This document shows positions 17,651 to 26,198 of a stretch of 64,000 bases of DNA, one piece after another. The DNA is from Erysipelotrichaceae bacterium (lineage in GTDB: Bacteria; Bacillota_I; Bacilli_A; Erysipelotrichales; Erysipelotrichaceae), in NCBI GenBank assembly GCA_017432005.1, contig JAFRKA010000013.1:62001-126000 (forward strand). Direction: 5' to 3'. A model generated the notes under the pieces. That model did not search any database, was not told the DNA's origin, and was given only the letters and a program-made list of their open reading frames with translations. Within the stretch, counting starts at the first letter, position 1; each line of letters begins with the position of its first letter. A program made the translations under genes and the position numbers.

Positions 17651-19483
17651 TTACTGGTTATTGGCGTTTTTCGTTACTTCACGCATATGTCTGCGGCGGT
17701 CGAGATTGGTCAGGTAACGTTTCCTGAGACGGATCGCATCCGGAGTGATCTCCACCAGTTCATCGTCATTGATGAACTCCAGAGCTTCTTCAAGTGAGAA
17801 GATCCTGGCCGGTACGAGTTTCATCGCTTCATCGTTGCCTGTCGATCTGACAGCCGTCATCTTCTTGTTGACGGTCGGATTGACTTCGATGTCCTGATTC
17901 TTGGAAGAGACACCGACGATCATGCCTTCATAGACTTCCGTCTGCGGTGTGACGAAGAGCTGTCCTCTCTCCTGCAGGTTCCATAAGGCATAGGTCATAG
18001 CCTTGCCTGAAGCCATGGAGATGAGCGCTCCGTTGCTGCGCTGCGGTATCTCGCCGACGAACGGTTCATAGGCAATGAACTTTCTGACCATGACACCTTC
18101 GCCCTTGGTATCGTTGATGAATTCGGACCTGTATCCGAGCAATCCCCTGGTCGGTACATGATAGATGATCTTGGTATAGGAACCTTCGTCCTGGATATCG
18201 ATCATCTGACCCTTACGCAGATTGAGCTTGTTTATGACGGTACCCGAATACTCATTAGGTACGGAACAGATTACTTCCTCGACCGGTTCATTGAGACGTC
18301 CGTCGATCTTTTTATAGATGACTTCCGGACGGCTGACCGCGATCTCATAACCCTCACGGCGCATATTCTCCAGCAGGATCGAAAGATGCAGTTCACCGCG
18401 TCCTGAGACTTTGAATGTATCTGTGGTCTCGGTCGGTTCGACTCTTAATCCGACATTGACTTCCAGTTCCTTTTCCAGACGCTCCTTGATATTGCGGCTG
18501 GTAACATACTTGCCTGAACGTCCCTGGAACGGCGATGTATTGACCATGAAGTTCATGCTCAGGGTCGGTTCCTCGATCGCAATCTGCGGAAGTGCGTCAT
18601 AGACGTTCTCCGGACCGATCGTATCACCGATCTCGATATTCTCGATACCGCTGATCATGACGATATCACCGCACTGTGCCTCTGAGACAGCTGTGCGCTT
18701 GAGGCCCTGATAGTTATAGAGATTGGCGATCTTGCGGTTCTCTTTCTTGCCGTTGTTGTTGCAGACGGAGATCATCTCATTCTGTCTGATGACTCCGGCG
18801 TAGACACGGCCAACACCGATCCTGCCGATGTAGTCATCGTACTGCAAAGCACTTACCTGCATCTGCAGAGGTTCAGCCGTGAGATCAGGATATGGTTCGA
18901 CATGTTTGATGATCGTTTCAAACAGCGGATTGATATCTTCATTGGTATCATCCGGTTCATATCTGACGATGCCGTTACGGGCAATACCGTAAAGGATCGG
19001 GAAATCCAGCTGATCATCATTGGCACTGAGATCCAGGAACAGATCATAGACTTCATCGATGACTTCGTTGATCCTGGCGTCCTTCTTGTCGATCTTGTTT
19101 ATCAGTAAGATCGGTCTTAGTCCGGCCTCCAGGGATTTCTTGAGCACGAAACGGGTCTGCGGCATCGGTCCTTCCGAGGAGTCTACCAGCAGGATGACTG
19201 TATCGACCGTCTTGATTATACGTTCGACTTCACTGGAGAAATCCGCATGTCCCGGCGTATCGACGATATTGATCTTGTAGTCTTTGTAGTTGATGGAACA
19301 GTTTTTCGAGTAGATCGTGATGCCTCTTTCTCTTTCCAGGTCATTGGAATCCATGACCTGAGAGACGATCTCTTCGTGATCGGAAAAAACATGTGACTGC
19401 GCCAGAAAAGCGTCAACCAGCGTTGACTTTCCTGCATCGACATGCGCGATCACGGCGACGTTTACGATCTTCCTGAATTCCAT
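17651..19483 (-). CDS. typA: Ribosome-associated GTPase TypA/BipA
   Basis: A 610-residue translational GTPase, normal length for TypA. G1 reads AHVDAGKST, G2 RERGITI, G3 DTPGHADF, G4 NKID. EF-G-like domains and the TypA-specific C-terminal domain follow. It binds the ribosome and helps 50S assembly and growth under stress such as cold. A TAAAAT hexamer ends 8 bases before the ATG, so the mRNA is nearly leaderless. Single-gene unit with its own terminator. Confidence 0.97.
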   Translation of the reverse strand: MEFRKIVNVAVIAHVDAGKSTLVDAFLAQSHVFSDHEEIVSQVMDSNDLERERGITIYSKNCSINYKDYKINIVDTPGHADFSSEVERIIKTVDTVILLVDSSEGPMPQTRFVLKKSLEAGLRPILLINKIDKKDARINEVIDEVYDLFLDLSANDDQLDFPILYGIARNGIVRYEPDDTNEDINPLFETIIKHVEPYPDLTAEPLQMQVSALQYDDYIGRIGVGRVYAGVIRQNEMISVCNNNGKKENRKIANLYNYQGLKRTAVSEAQCGDIVMISGIENIEIGDTIGPENVYDALPQIAIEEPTLSMNFMVNTSPFQGRSGKYVTSRNIKERLEKELEVNVGLRVEPTETTDTFKVSGRGELHLSILLENMRREGYEIAVSRPEVIYKKIDGRLNEPVEEVICSVPNEYSGTVINKLNLRKGQMIDIQDEGSYTKIIYHVPTRGLLGYRSEFINDTKGEGVMVRKFIAYEPFVGEIPQRSNGALISMASGKAMTYALWNLQERGQLFVTPQTEVYEGMIVGVSSKNQDIEVNPTVNKKMTAVRSTGNDEAMKLVPARIFSLEEALEFINDDELVEITPDAIRLRKRYLTNLDRRRHMREVTKNANNQ

Positions 19484-19545
19484 ACCTAATTATTTTATCA
19501 TTATGTTGTGGAGTTTCAAGAATATTTGTAGTAGAATATAATTAC

Positions 19546-19632
19546 GCACCGATGGCGGAATTGGCAGACGCGTATGATTCAGGTTCATATGGGGTTAAAC
19601 CTGTGCAGGTTCAAGTCCTGTTCGGTGCACCA
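19546..19632 (+). tRNA. tRNA-Leu (anticodon CAG)
   Basis: Class II tRNA with acceptor GCACCGA / TCGGTGC, a long variable arm, T-arm GGTTCAAGTCC and encoded CCA (19630-19632). The anticodon stem TATGA / TCATA encloses loop TTCAGGT, giving CAG at 19580-19582, which reads CUG. A -10-like TAGAAT ends 8 bases before the gene, in the same position as in the second tRNA-Leu. Confidence 0.95.
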
Positions 19633-19645
19633 TTCTTAAAAACAG

Positions 19646-19669
19646 GTCCTGTGATAAACAGGACTTTTT
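19646..19669 (+). terminator. Intrinsic terminator after tRNA-Leu(CAG)
   Basis: Stem GTCCTG / CAGGAC with loop TGATAAA, then TTTTT. Confidence 0.8.
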
Positions 19670-19741
19670 GTTTGTCTTGAAAAACAGCGTAAAAATTTTT
19701 AAAATTAGGCTGACTGATATATTAATATGGAGGAACTGCCA

Positions 19742-20614
19742 TTGAAAAAAATGATCATTGTCCTGACGGTCCTCATGCTGTGGGGCTGCGGAGCCAAAAC
19801 ACTGTCATGGGATGACATCACTGACGAATACGCCGAAATAAACGCCCAGGCCATGTCTGCCTACGGAAGCAGAGAAGAATTCCTGAAGAATGACTATCTT
19901 GGTCTGCTCGACGCTATCGAAGAGGATGCAGGAGCACTGACTGCCGGCATCAAGAAAGATGAAGACGGTACGGCCAGGAAGCTGTTTGAAGATGCTTCGA
20001 TCATCACTGCTCTCACTTCAGCCTTTGAGAATGAAAGTGCAGCGATCTTAAGAGAACTGTCACTGTCCATCCAGGTGCTGGTCAAAGCAGCTTTCGACAA
20101 GGCTGATAACTTTGAAGATTACAGGCAGGAGGTCCTCTCCCAGATCGAAACGATCAGAGCCTGGGGCGATGAAGAGTGGTCGAAAGTCGAGAAGAGAAAG
20201 AAGATCAGCTGGAGCGAAGTAAGCGAAGAATTCGCAGCTCTGGAAGAAGAGACGATCGACAACCTCGTCAATGCCAGAGATGTCAGTGAATACGAACTGG
20301 AACAGATGAAGGATCTGATCGCTGACAATTACGACAGACTGCTCAACGGCGTCAATGTTGCCAATCTCGAAACAGCCAAAGACATCTACAAGGCTGCGAT
20401 CGAACTGTACCAGTATACGGAGAAACTGGAAAGTGATTCCGGTGTCAAAGTGAATGCTCTGGCGCGTATGGCAAGAGAGTTTGTTGAAGAATGTCTGGGT
20501 CGCAAAACCGAAGATCCGGAATATGATTTCCTCAATCTGGTCGAAGCCAGCCGCCGCTGGTCACTGTCGGTCTGGAACGAGATCACGACTGAGATAAGAC
20601 TCAAATACCGCTGA
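19742..20614 (+). CDS. Predicted lipoprotein of unknown function
   Basis: About 290 residues with a lipoprotein signal (MKKMIIVLTVLMLWGCG, lipid Cys about residue 16; the Trp in the lipobox is unusual). The rest is acidic and strongly helical, with no enzyme motif I recognise. The likely start is TTG 19742, because the GGAGG lies 8 bases before it; the in-frame ATG at 19727 is itself part of that ribosome site. Single gene between a tRNA and a nucleotidase, ending at a terminator whose loop holds the next promoter. Confidence 0.7.
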   Translation: MKKMIIVLTVLMLWGCGAKTLSWDDITDEYAEINAQAMSAYGSREEFLKNDYLGLLDAIEEDAGALTAGIKKDEDGTARKLFEDASIITALTSAFENESAAILRELSLSIQVLVKAAFDKADNFEDYRQEVLSQIETIRAWGDEEWSKVEKRKKISWSEVSEEFAALEEETIDNLVNARDVSEYELEQMKDLIADNYDRLLNGVNVANLETAKDIYKAAIELYQYTEKLESDSGVKVNALARMAREFVEECLGRKTEDPEYDFLNLVEASRRWSLSVWNEITTEIRLKYR

Positions 20615-20616
20615 TG

Positions 20617-20645
20617 TTTCAAAGATGCCGGCCTTACCTTATAAT
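20617..20645 (+). promoter_or_regulatory. Promoter of the nucleotidase gene, lying inside the upstream terminator
   Basis: -35 TTTCAA (20617-20622) and -10 TATAAT (20640-20645) with exactly 17 bp between. The -10 falls in the loop of the lipoprotein gene's terminator hairpin. Confidence 0.6.
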
Positions 20646-20671
20646 TAAAGATATCAGGCCGGCATTTTTTT
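20625..20671 (+). terminator. Intrinsic terminator after the lipoprotein gene
   Basis: 10-bp GC-rich stem ATGCCGGCCT / AGGCCGGCAT around a 21-base loop, then a T-run. Confidence 0.8.
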
Positions 20672-20691
20672 ATGCCTGAAGGAGGTAACTG

Positions 20692-22155
20692 ATGGATAAG
20701 AGAAAACTCGTTCTTCTTCATTCCAACGACATGCACGGAGACTTTCTCGCTGAAAACAAGAACGGTACCGATGAAGGCGGTGTCGCTCTACTTTCAGGGT
20801 ATATCAAGAAAGTCAGGGAAGAGGAAGAAAACACCATATATGCGATCGCCGGAGATATGTTCCGTGGCTCGGTCATCGACAGCGAATACAAAGGCTTCTC
20901 TACGATCGAACTGATGAATTTCCTGGCTCCGGACATCGTCACCCTGGGAAACCATGAAGTCGACTACGGTCTGGCACACCTGCTTTTCCTGGAAAGATGC
21001 GCGAAGTTCCCGATCGTCAATGCGAACATGTACGTCAAGACTAATCATACCCGTCTGTTCAATCCGTACAAGATACTCAACGTCAACGGACTGAATATCA
21101 TGTTCATCGGCATCATCACCGAAGAAGTTCTGGCTTCGACCAAATCCGAAGAGATCATCGGTTCCTTCGTCGATGTCTGGGATGCAGCCAGACAGACCGG
21201 TGTCATCATCGATAACTACAAGACCACCAGGATCGATCTGACGGTCCTGCTCACGCACATCGGCTTTGAAAAAGACAAGGAACTTGCAGCACTGCTGGAT
21301 CCGGAATGGGGCGTCGATCTGATCATCGGCGGACACTCGCATACCCTGCTCGATGAACCGTGTATCGTCAACGGTATCCCTATCGTTCAGGTCGGTATCG
21401 GTACGGACCAGATCGGCCGTTTCGACATCATGATCGATGCGGACGAACACGAAATGCTGGGTTATCAGTGGAAATGTCTGCCGATCAATTCCGATCTGTG
21501 CGAACCGGATGAAATACTCCAGGAAGTCCTCGATTCCTACAAGGAAGAGACCGACAAAAAATACGGACGTATCGTCACCAATTTCAAACGCAAGCTCACT
21601 CACCCGAGCCGCTATCAGGAGACCGAACTGGGCAACCTCTTTGCCGATCTGCTGCAGGTCGATTCCAGTTTCGATGTCATGCTGTATGCTTCGGGATCGA
21701 TCAGGCTCAAGGAACTCGGACCGATCGTCCAGTATCAGGCACTTAAGGAATGCCTCCCGTTCAATGCTCCGGTCTACATGCTGGAAGTGACAGGAAAACA
21801 GTTCCGTCACATGATGAAGTTCATGCTCAGAGATGAAGCTCTGGCACCTGATGCCCACAGTGAGTTCTATCAGGTATCAAAAGGTGTAAAGATGGTCTAT
21901 GATAAAGCGAAACACGAATTTGAGGAATTCTCCCTCAACGGCGAAGAGATAAAAGATGATCAGATCATCAAGGTCGCCGTTCAGGATTACCACTTCAAGA
22001 ATTTCGATGAGTTCTTCGATGTTCCATTGGAAGAAGTCCTCGCCAATAAGAAAGCCCGCATGGTCATAACTGATGACTTCTCCATCTTTGAAGAGCTGCT
22101 CAGTTCCATGAACCAGGTCGATGCCAAAATCGAAGGCAGGATAACCATTAAATAA
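20692..22155 (+). CDS. Cytoplasmic 5'-nucleotidase / metallophosphatase (YunD/UshA family)
   Basis: A 487-residue bifunctional metallophosphoesterase. The N-terminal domain has the dimetal motifs HSNDMHGDF, GDMFRGS, GNHEVDYG, THIG and GGHSHT; the C-terminal domain is the 5'-nucleotidase substrate-binding domain. There is no signal peptide, unlike UshA, so it should act in the cytoplasm on nucleotides or related phosphates, as proposed for Bacillus YunD. The ATG has a strong GGAGGT site. A YunG-like gene is also encoded nearby, on the other side of a tRNA; whether that matters is unknown. Confidence 0.9.
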   Translation: MDKRKLVLLHSNDMHGDFLAENKNGTDEGGVALLSGYIKKVREEEENTIYAIAGDMFRGSVIDSEYKGFSTIELMNFLAPDIVTLGNHEVDYGLAHLLFLERCAKFPIVNANMYVKTNHTRLFNPYKILNVNGLNIMFIGIITEEVLASTKSEEIIGSFVDVWDAARQTGVIIDNYKTTRIDLTVLLTHIGFEKDKELAALLDPEWGVDLIIGGHSHTLLDEPCIVNGIPIVQVGIGTDQIGRFDIMIDADEHEMLGYQWKCLPINSDLCEPDEILQEVLDSYKEETDKKYGRIVTNFKRKLTHPSRYQETELGNLFADLLQVDSSFDVMLYASGSIRLKELGPIVQYQALKECLPFNAPVYMLEVTGKQFRHMMKFMLRDEALAPDAHSEFYQVSKGVKMVYDKAKHEFEEFSLNGEEIKDDQIIKVAVQDYHFKNFDEFFDVPLEEVLANKKARMVITDDFSIFEELLSSMNQVDAKIEGRITIK

Positions 22156-22159
22156 TTGA

Positions 22160-22183
22160 AAGCTTCCGTCCGGAAGCTTTTCT
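22160..22183 (+). terminator. Intrinsic terminator after the nucleotidase gene
   Basis: Stem AAGCTTCC / GGAAGCTT with a GTCC loop, followed by TTCTT. Confidence 0.7.
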
Positions 22184-22185
22184 TA

Positions 22186-22621
22186 TGTCTGTTATCTGTT
22201 TTCACCTGTTTTCTTTTGTCGTTGATGATCTTCACATGTTCATCAGTGATCAGTGTCGCATTGTTCTCTTTGGCCCAGGCCACACAGCCGTTGAGCACTG
22301 TCTTCAGAAAAAGACGCGGGACCTTGATGAAATTCTGCAAAGCCTCATCGGTGAACTTAACCTGATCATCCACCCGATCAGCTGCAAAGCGGATCGCTGA
22401 CAGATCGATCTCCTTAGGCGCAGGTATTGGAGGTATTGCGGCATTCCAGGATCATCGCATAGCGGTCTTTGCTGGCGATATAGTAAGGGAAACAGAGCGA
22501 ATAGGAACCGATGTTCAGCGAACCGTCAGGATTGACAGTGCTGATGCATACTGTCGGCATGGGAAAAGACTGAAGTCTGATAGTAATTATCGACTATCCG
22601 CAGATCTTTAAATGAACTCAT
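22186..22621 (-). pseudogene. Decayed flavin reductase-like gene
   Basis: Minus strand. A start with a good site (GAGGAG, ATG at 22621) opens MSSFKDLRIVDNYYQTSVF; the frame then shifts and continues in another frame as MPTVCISTVNPDGSLNIGSY through ILECRNTSNTCA, typical of the flavin reductase (NTA monooxygenase component-like) fold. It then stops, and a third frame resumes with APKEIDLSAIRFAADRV and VKFTDEALQNFIKVPRLF, the C-terminal helical domain that follows such reductases in anaerobes. About 100 or more central residues are missing. So there is at least one frameshift and one internal deletion; the 3' end has lost its stop next to the nucleotidase terminator. This accounts for the gap between 22156 and 22700. 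Confidence 0.75.
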
Positions 22622-22700
22622 AGACAAAAATCTCCTCTTTTCATCATAATTTTAATAAAATATTTTTAATTCACCACAAAATAATCTATAATATAGTTAC

Positions 22701-22785
22701 GCACCAGTGGCGGAATAGGTAGACGCGCACGTTTGAGGGGCGTGTGGGCAATCCCATGCGAGTTCAAGTCTCACCTGGTGCACCA
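22701..22785 (+). tRNA. tRNA-Leu (anticodon GAG)
   Basis: Class II tRNA with acceptor GCACCAG / CTGGTGC, a variable arm, T-arm with GTTCAAGTC and encoded CCA (22783-22785). The anticodon stem CACGT / GCGTG encloses loop TTGAGGG, giving GAG at 22735-22737, which reads CUC and CUU. A TATAAT -10 ends 8 bases upstream. It is the cognate partner of the probable CTC specifier in the leuS T-box. Confidence 0.95.
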
Positions 22786-22794
22786 TTAAAAAAC

Positions 22795-22824
22795 AAGAGC
22801 TGATCATTCAGCTCTTTTGTTTTT
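22795..22824 (+). terminator. Terminator shared by tRNA-Leu(GAG) and the convergent YunG-like operon
   Basis: Stem AAGAGCTG / CAGCTCTT with a 6-base loop followed by TTGTTTTT on the plus strand; the minus strand also has an AT-rich exit. The stop codon of the opposite gene lies in the hairpin. Confidence 0.75.
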
Positions 22825-23245
22825 CCTTGAATCTTTGCTTCAGCAATATATAGCGTTCTTCCTTCTCTTTCTTGGCGAAATGAGTTTCCCTTAATTGCGG
22901 ATACTCAAGCGTATAGTCCAGCGGATGATCGAACTGTTCACTGGTCAGATCATAGATCTTATCTTTGATCACGTTGAAACAGTGGAAGTTGCCGTCACCC
23001 AGCGGTACACCGTATACTTCTCCGCCGAAGATATCCTGGATCAGAAAAGCCGTGATCGAACACTGGCCCAGTGTCCTGTTATCTTCAGTCCAGTCAGCTC
23101 TCATCCGCGGTGCACAGGTGTCGGCTTTCCAGCATTCACTCAGGATGTCATACATCTTCCTGAGATCGCCGTCAAAAAGATCTTTATCATCTGCTTTCTG
23201 ATCGGCGTATTCCCATCCATAGAATCTGTAATCCTTATCAGTCAT
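22808..23245 (-). CDS. YunG-like protein with possible Cys-His-Asp active site
   Basis: A 145-residue cytoplasmic protein that resembles the Bacillus YunG family in the pattern W..DTCAP, GQCSITAFLIQDIFGGEVYG, FHCFNV and DLTSEQF. The order Cys (in GQC), His (in FHC) and Asp (in YDLTSEQF) matches transglutaminase-like or papain-like folds; catalysis is inference only. Last gene of the tmk-holB-ricT-rsmI operon, overlapping the DUF4298 gene by 8 bases. Confidence 0.6.
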   Translation of the reverse strand: MTDKDYRFYGWEYADQKADDKDLFDGDLRKMYDILSECWKADTCAPRMRADWTEDNRTLGQCSITAFLIQDIFGGEVYGVPLGDGNFHCFNVIKDKIYDLTSEQFDHPLDYTLEYPQLRETHFAKKEKEERYILLKQRFKEKQKS

Positions 23246-23549
23246 GGTGTTTCTTTAAAAACCTTTCCATCTTTGCGATCAGCTCATCGTTCTCATTGAG
23301 CAGATCATAGAGCCCGTCCTGTGACAGGACACCTCTTTTGAGATCTTGCGGAAGTTTCCCCTTCTCATCATCCTCATAATCCCTGCGCCACTTCCCGGAT
23401 GAATAGTAGTCTTCCAGTTCCGCGATCTTTTTCTGTGTCCTTATGTATCTGTCCAGACATTTCTTCATCTCGCTGACAGAGCTTTCAGCTTCATCAAAAA
23501 GCTTCTCCATCTGCTCGATCCTGACAGTCTGCTTACTCTTCTTTGTCAT
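23238..23549 (-). CDS. DUF4298 family protein
   Basis: A 103-residue helical protein whose N-terminus (RIEQMEKLFDEAE) and central YYSSGKWRRDYEDDEKGKLP match the DUF4298 family as I remember it. The family has no established role. It overlaps rsmI by 4 bases and the YunG-like gene by 8, so it belongs to the same operon. Confidence 0.65.
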   Translation of the reverse strand: MTKKSKQTVRIEQMEKLFDEAESSVSEMKKCLDRYIRTQKKIAELEDYYSSGKWRRDYEDDEKGKLPQDLKRGVLSQDGLYDLLNENDELIAKMERFLKKHHD

Positions 23550-24397
23550 TTCTTCCTCTTCAGATATTCGTTATACAAAACGTTCTTTGAGATATCATGG
23601 TCCTTGCAGACAGTGCTTACAGCTTCTCTTGCTTTCATGCCGTCTCTGACAAGTTCATCCACTTCATTTATCAGCCGATCCATATCGATCGTTTCTTCCT
23701 TCTTCTCGTATCCTTCGACCAGCACTACCATCTCTCCTTTAAGATCATGCAGCTGACATAATTCCGAAAGTGTTCCGCGATGATACTCTTCATGCAGTTT
23801 GGTCAGTTCTCTGGCCAGACAGGCTCTTCGATCACCAAGGACTTCATACATCAGTTTCAAAGTCTTCTCGATCCTGTGCGGTGCTTCATAGAAGATCAGC
23901 GTATACGGGAACTCCTTAAGCTCCTCCAGTTCCTTACGTGCCTGAGAAGACTTTGAATTGAGGAAACCGTAGAAGAGATAATGAGTGGTCTTAAGACCTG
24001 AGGCGACCAGCGCATTGAGAGCGGCATTGGGACCGGAGATCGTCACGATATCAAAACCTCTGCTGATCACTTCATTGACCAGTTCATAGCCCGGATCAGA
24101 GATCAGCGGATATCCCGCATCTGATACCAGTGCCACATCCTCACCGTTCTCCAGCAGCATCACGATGCCTTTCGTCGATTCGGATTCATTAAAATTATGA
24201 TATGTGATCATGCGGGTATGGATATCGAAATGCGTGAGCAGCTTCAGGGTATTTCTTGTATCTTCACAGGCGATGACCGATACGGAGTTCAGAATCTCAA
24301 GAGCTCTGCTCGAGATCTCATTGAGATTGCCGATCGGGGTCGCAACAAGAAAAAGTGTAGCCTTTTTATTTAGCGACACTTTCTTCCTCTCTTTCAT
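23546..24397 (-). CDS. rsmI: 16S rRNA (cytidine1402-2'-O)-methyltransferase
   Basis: A 283-residue tetrapyrrole-methylase-fold enzyme that 2'-O-methylates C1402 of 16S rRNA using SAM. Signatures: ATPIGNLNEIS, ACEDTRNT, VSDAGYPLISDPG and GPNAALNALVASG. A GTG at 24379 preceded by AGAGG is an alternative start that would trim six residues; either start overlaps ricT. Gene order tmk-holB-ricT-rsmI is conserved in Bacillota. Confidence 0.96.
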   Translation of the reverse strand: MKERKKVSLNKKATLFLVATPIGNLNEISSRALEILNSVSVIACEDTRNTLKLLTHFDIHTRMITYHNFNESESTKGIVMLLENGEDVALVSDAGYPLISDPGYELVNEVISRGFDIVTISGPNAALNALVASGLKTTHYLFYGFLNSKSSQARKELEELKEFPYTLIFYEAPHRIEKTLKLMYEVLGDRRACLARELTKLHEEYHRGTLSELCQLHDLKGEMVVLVEGYEKKEETIDMDRLINEVDELVRDGMKAREAVSTVCKDHDISKNVLYNEYLKRKK

Positions 24398-25220
24398 TCT
24401 TCTTTGCCGGCTTGTTGTATTTGCCTTTTCTGATCAGATCTTCAAGGCTGATGAAGACTGCGTGTTCATGATTCTCCAGCTTGCAGTTCTTGGCGATGAC
24501 GTTCATCGAAGTGATGCGGTATTTCTCGCCTTCATATTCCACCTGAGCATTGAGCTTAGGCAGATCCTTGCGCAGATCACGGTAGGCATCATCTTCAAAG
24601 CGCAGACAGCACATCAGGTTGCCGCACTGTCCGGAAAGTTTCTGGACATTGAGAGCCAGCAGCTGATTCTTGGCCATGTTGATGGAGATGCGGTCAAAAT
24701 CGCCGATGAAACGGGCGCAGCACAGTTCCCGGCCGCAGACACCGATACCGGATACCATCTTGGCCTTGTCTCTGGTACCGACCTGACGCAGATCGATGCG
24801 GCAGTGGAAGATCGAAGCCAGGACTTTCAGCAGTTCACGGAAATCGACGCGGTCATCAGCCAGATACGTAAAAGTGATCTTGGCTCGATCGAGCGTATAT
24901 TCCGCTGAGATGACGTTCATCTGCAGATCGAGATTGTCTGATTCCTCCTGACAGATACGTTTTGCTTCGATCGCATCATCGCAGTTTCTTTCGAACTGAC
25001 GGCGGTCTTCGTTCGTCGCCTTGCGGATGATCGGTTTGATCTCCATGGCGACATTAGGTTTATCAAAAGGATCGGCTACCACATCCGCATATTCGATGCC
25101 GCGCTGTGTCTCCACAACGACATGGTCACCGCTTTTGATACTCGGATCGCTCGTCGAGAATGTATAGGTTTTATTTGTTGTCTCAAAACGGACAGATATA
25201 TATCTGATATTTTCTTCCAT
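24366..25220 (-). CDS. ricT: PSP1-domain protein RicT (YaaT)
   Basis: A 284-residue PSP1 C-terminal domain protein. The conserved cysteines of the iron-sulfur-binding Ric complex are present (GVCGRELCC, CGNLMCCL). In Bacillus, RicT with RicA and RicF forms the Y-complex that steers RNase Y cleavage of mRNAs. It sits 9 bases after holB, as in related genomes. Confidence 0.93.
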   Translation of the reverse strand: MEENIRYISVRFETTNKTYTFSTSDPSIKSGDHVVVETQRGIEYADVVADPFDKPNVAMEIKPIIRKATNEDRRQFERNCDDAIEAKRICQEESDNLDLQMNVISAEYTLDRAKITFTYLADDRVDFRELLKVLASIFHCRIDLRQVGTRDKAKMVSGIGVCGRELCCARFIGDFDRISINMAKNQLLALNVQKLSGQCGNLMCCLRFEDDAYRDLRKDLPKLNAQVEYEGEKYRITSMNVIAKNCKLENHEHAVFISLEDLIRKGKYNKPAKKNEREEESVAK

Positions 25221-25229
25221 AATTCACCT

Positions 25230-26198
25230 TCAGCTATATGATATTATCTCATAACTTATCGCGTCAAACAGCAGCTTTCTTTCTGCGTTCACCAGGATCT
25301 TGTCGTTGGCATCCTCAAAGATCTCAAGCAGTTTTCCCGGATCATGTCTTCTGATCATCTCCAGATGTGCCATGTATTCCTCGTCCTCGAATTCATCTTC
25401 CTGCAGGGCATCTTCGATCATCCTGATCATGATCGGCATGTAGAAGTCGACACATCTGCGGAAATCATCGCGGTCTTTGAAAGCAGGATAGAATTCCTTG
25501 TAGAAAAGTACCGGCAGATGTTCGGGATCATCGAGATCTTCGATCGTCTTGTATACATAGTCTCTGGCTGTCAGATAGAACTGATCGTTGAGATCGAAGT
25601 CATCATCGAAACGGTGCAGGATATGCGAAAGCAGATAGGCATCCGTATGATCGAAGCCCTTCTCTTCATATCTTCTGATCAGGAAGGAGAAATCTCTGGT
25701 CAGGAACGGAACGTCCTGGCAGCGGGAGACGATCGTCTCCAGAAGATCTTCCTTGCGGTCTGAAATGAAGATGCCGTAGGTGTTTTCGTTTGACGGCTCC
25801 TCCATGAACTTCAGGATCATGTTCAAGACCTTGGCTGAAGCATTGTTGATATTGGCGAGGATGTAGACCTTGCGCCCCGATGATTCCAGCGATGTGCGGG
25901 AGAATTCATCCAGGATGTTTTCGATATCATCTCTTTTGATGCTGGAAGCATACCCGTCCACATAGATGACATCGAAGTATTCGTTCTTCCTGATCCTCTT
26001 GCAGATGTCACATTCCTCACACGCAAAATCATTCTTTCCTTCAATGATCGACTGAGCCAGCAGATAGGCTGTCTCGATCTTGAGCGGATTGTATTCACCA
26101 GAAAATAAGTAGCTGTGCGCTACTTTGTTGTTTTCCAAGGCATTTTTAAGACACTGATACGCTATCGGTTCAGCGTCCTGCAGTTGCTGTCTGATCAT
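25230..26198 (-). CDS. holB: DNA polymerase III delta' subunit
   Basis: A 322-residue clamp-loader subunit. The zinc module reads CEECDIC near residue 58, and the conserved SRC (here IVSRCQ) lies in the AAA+ core. The P-loop is degenerate (SGEYNPLKIE), as expected for delta', which does not hydrolyse ATP. The start overlaps the 3' end of tmk by 29 bases, implying coupling. Confidence 0.92.
   Translation of the reverse strand: MIRQQLQDAEPIAYQCLKNALENNKVAHSYLFSGEYNPLKIETAYLLAQSIIEGKNDFACEECDICKRIRKNEYFDVIYVDGYASSIKRDDIENILDEFSRTSLESSGRKVYILANINNASAKVLNMILKFMEEPSNENTYGIFISDRKEDLLETIVSRCQDVPFLTRDFSFLIRRYEEKGFDHTDAYLLSHILHRFDDDFDLNDQFYLTARDYVYKTIEDLDDPEHLPVLFYKEFYPAFKDRDDFRRCVDFYMPIMIRMIEDALQEDEFEDEEYMAHLEMIRRHDPGKLLEIFEDANDKILVNAERKLLFDAISYEIISYS

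Noticed and set aside
20794..21858. Long open frame antisense to the nucleotidase gene
   Set aside because: Shadow of a strongly conserved gene on the plus strand; no ribosome site and no recognisable domain.
21987..22185. Minus-strand frame running into the nucleotidase gene as part of a real protein
   Set aside because: Only the part above about 22186 resembles a protein domain; the rest is antisense to a conserved gene and to its terminator.
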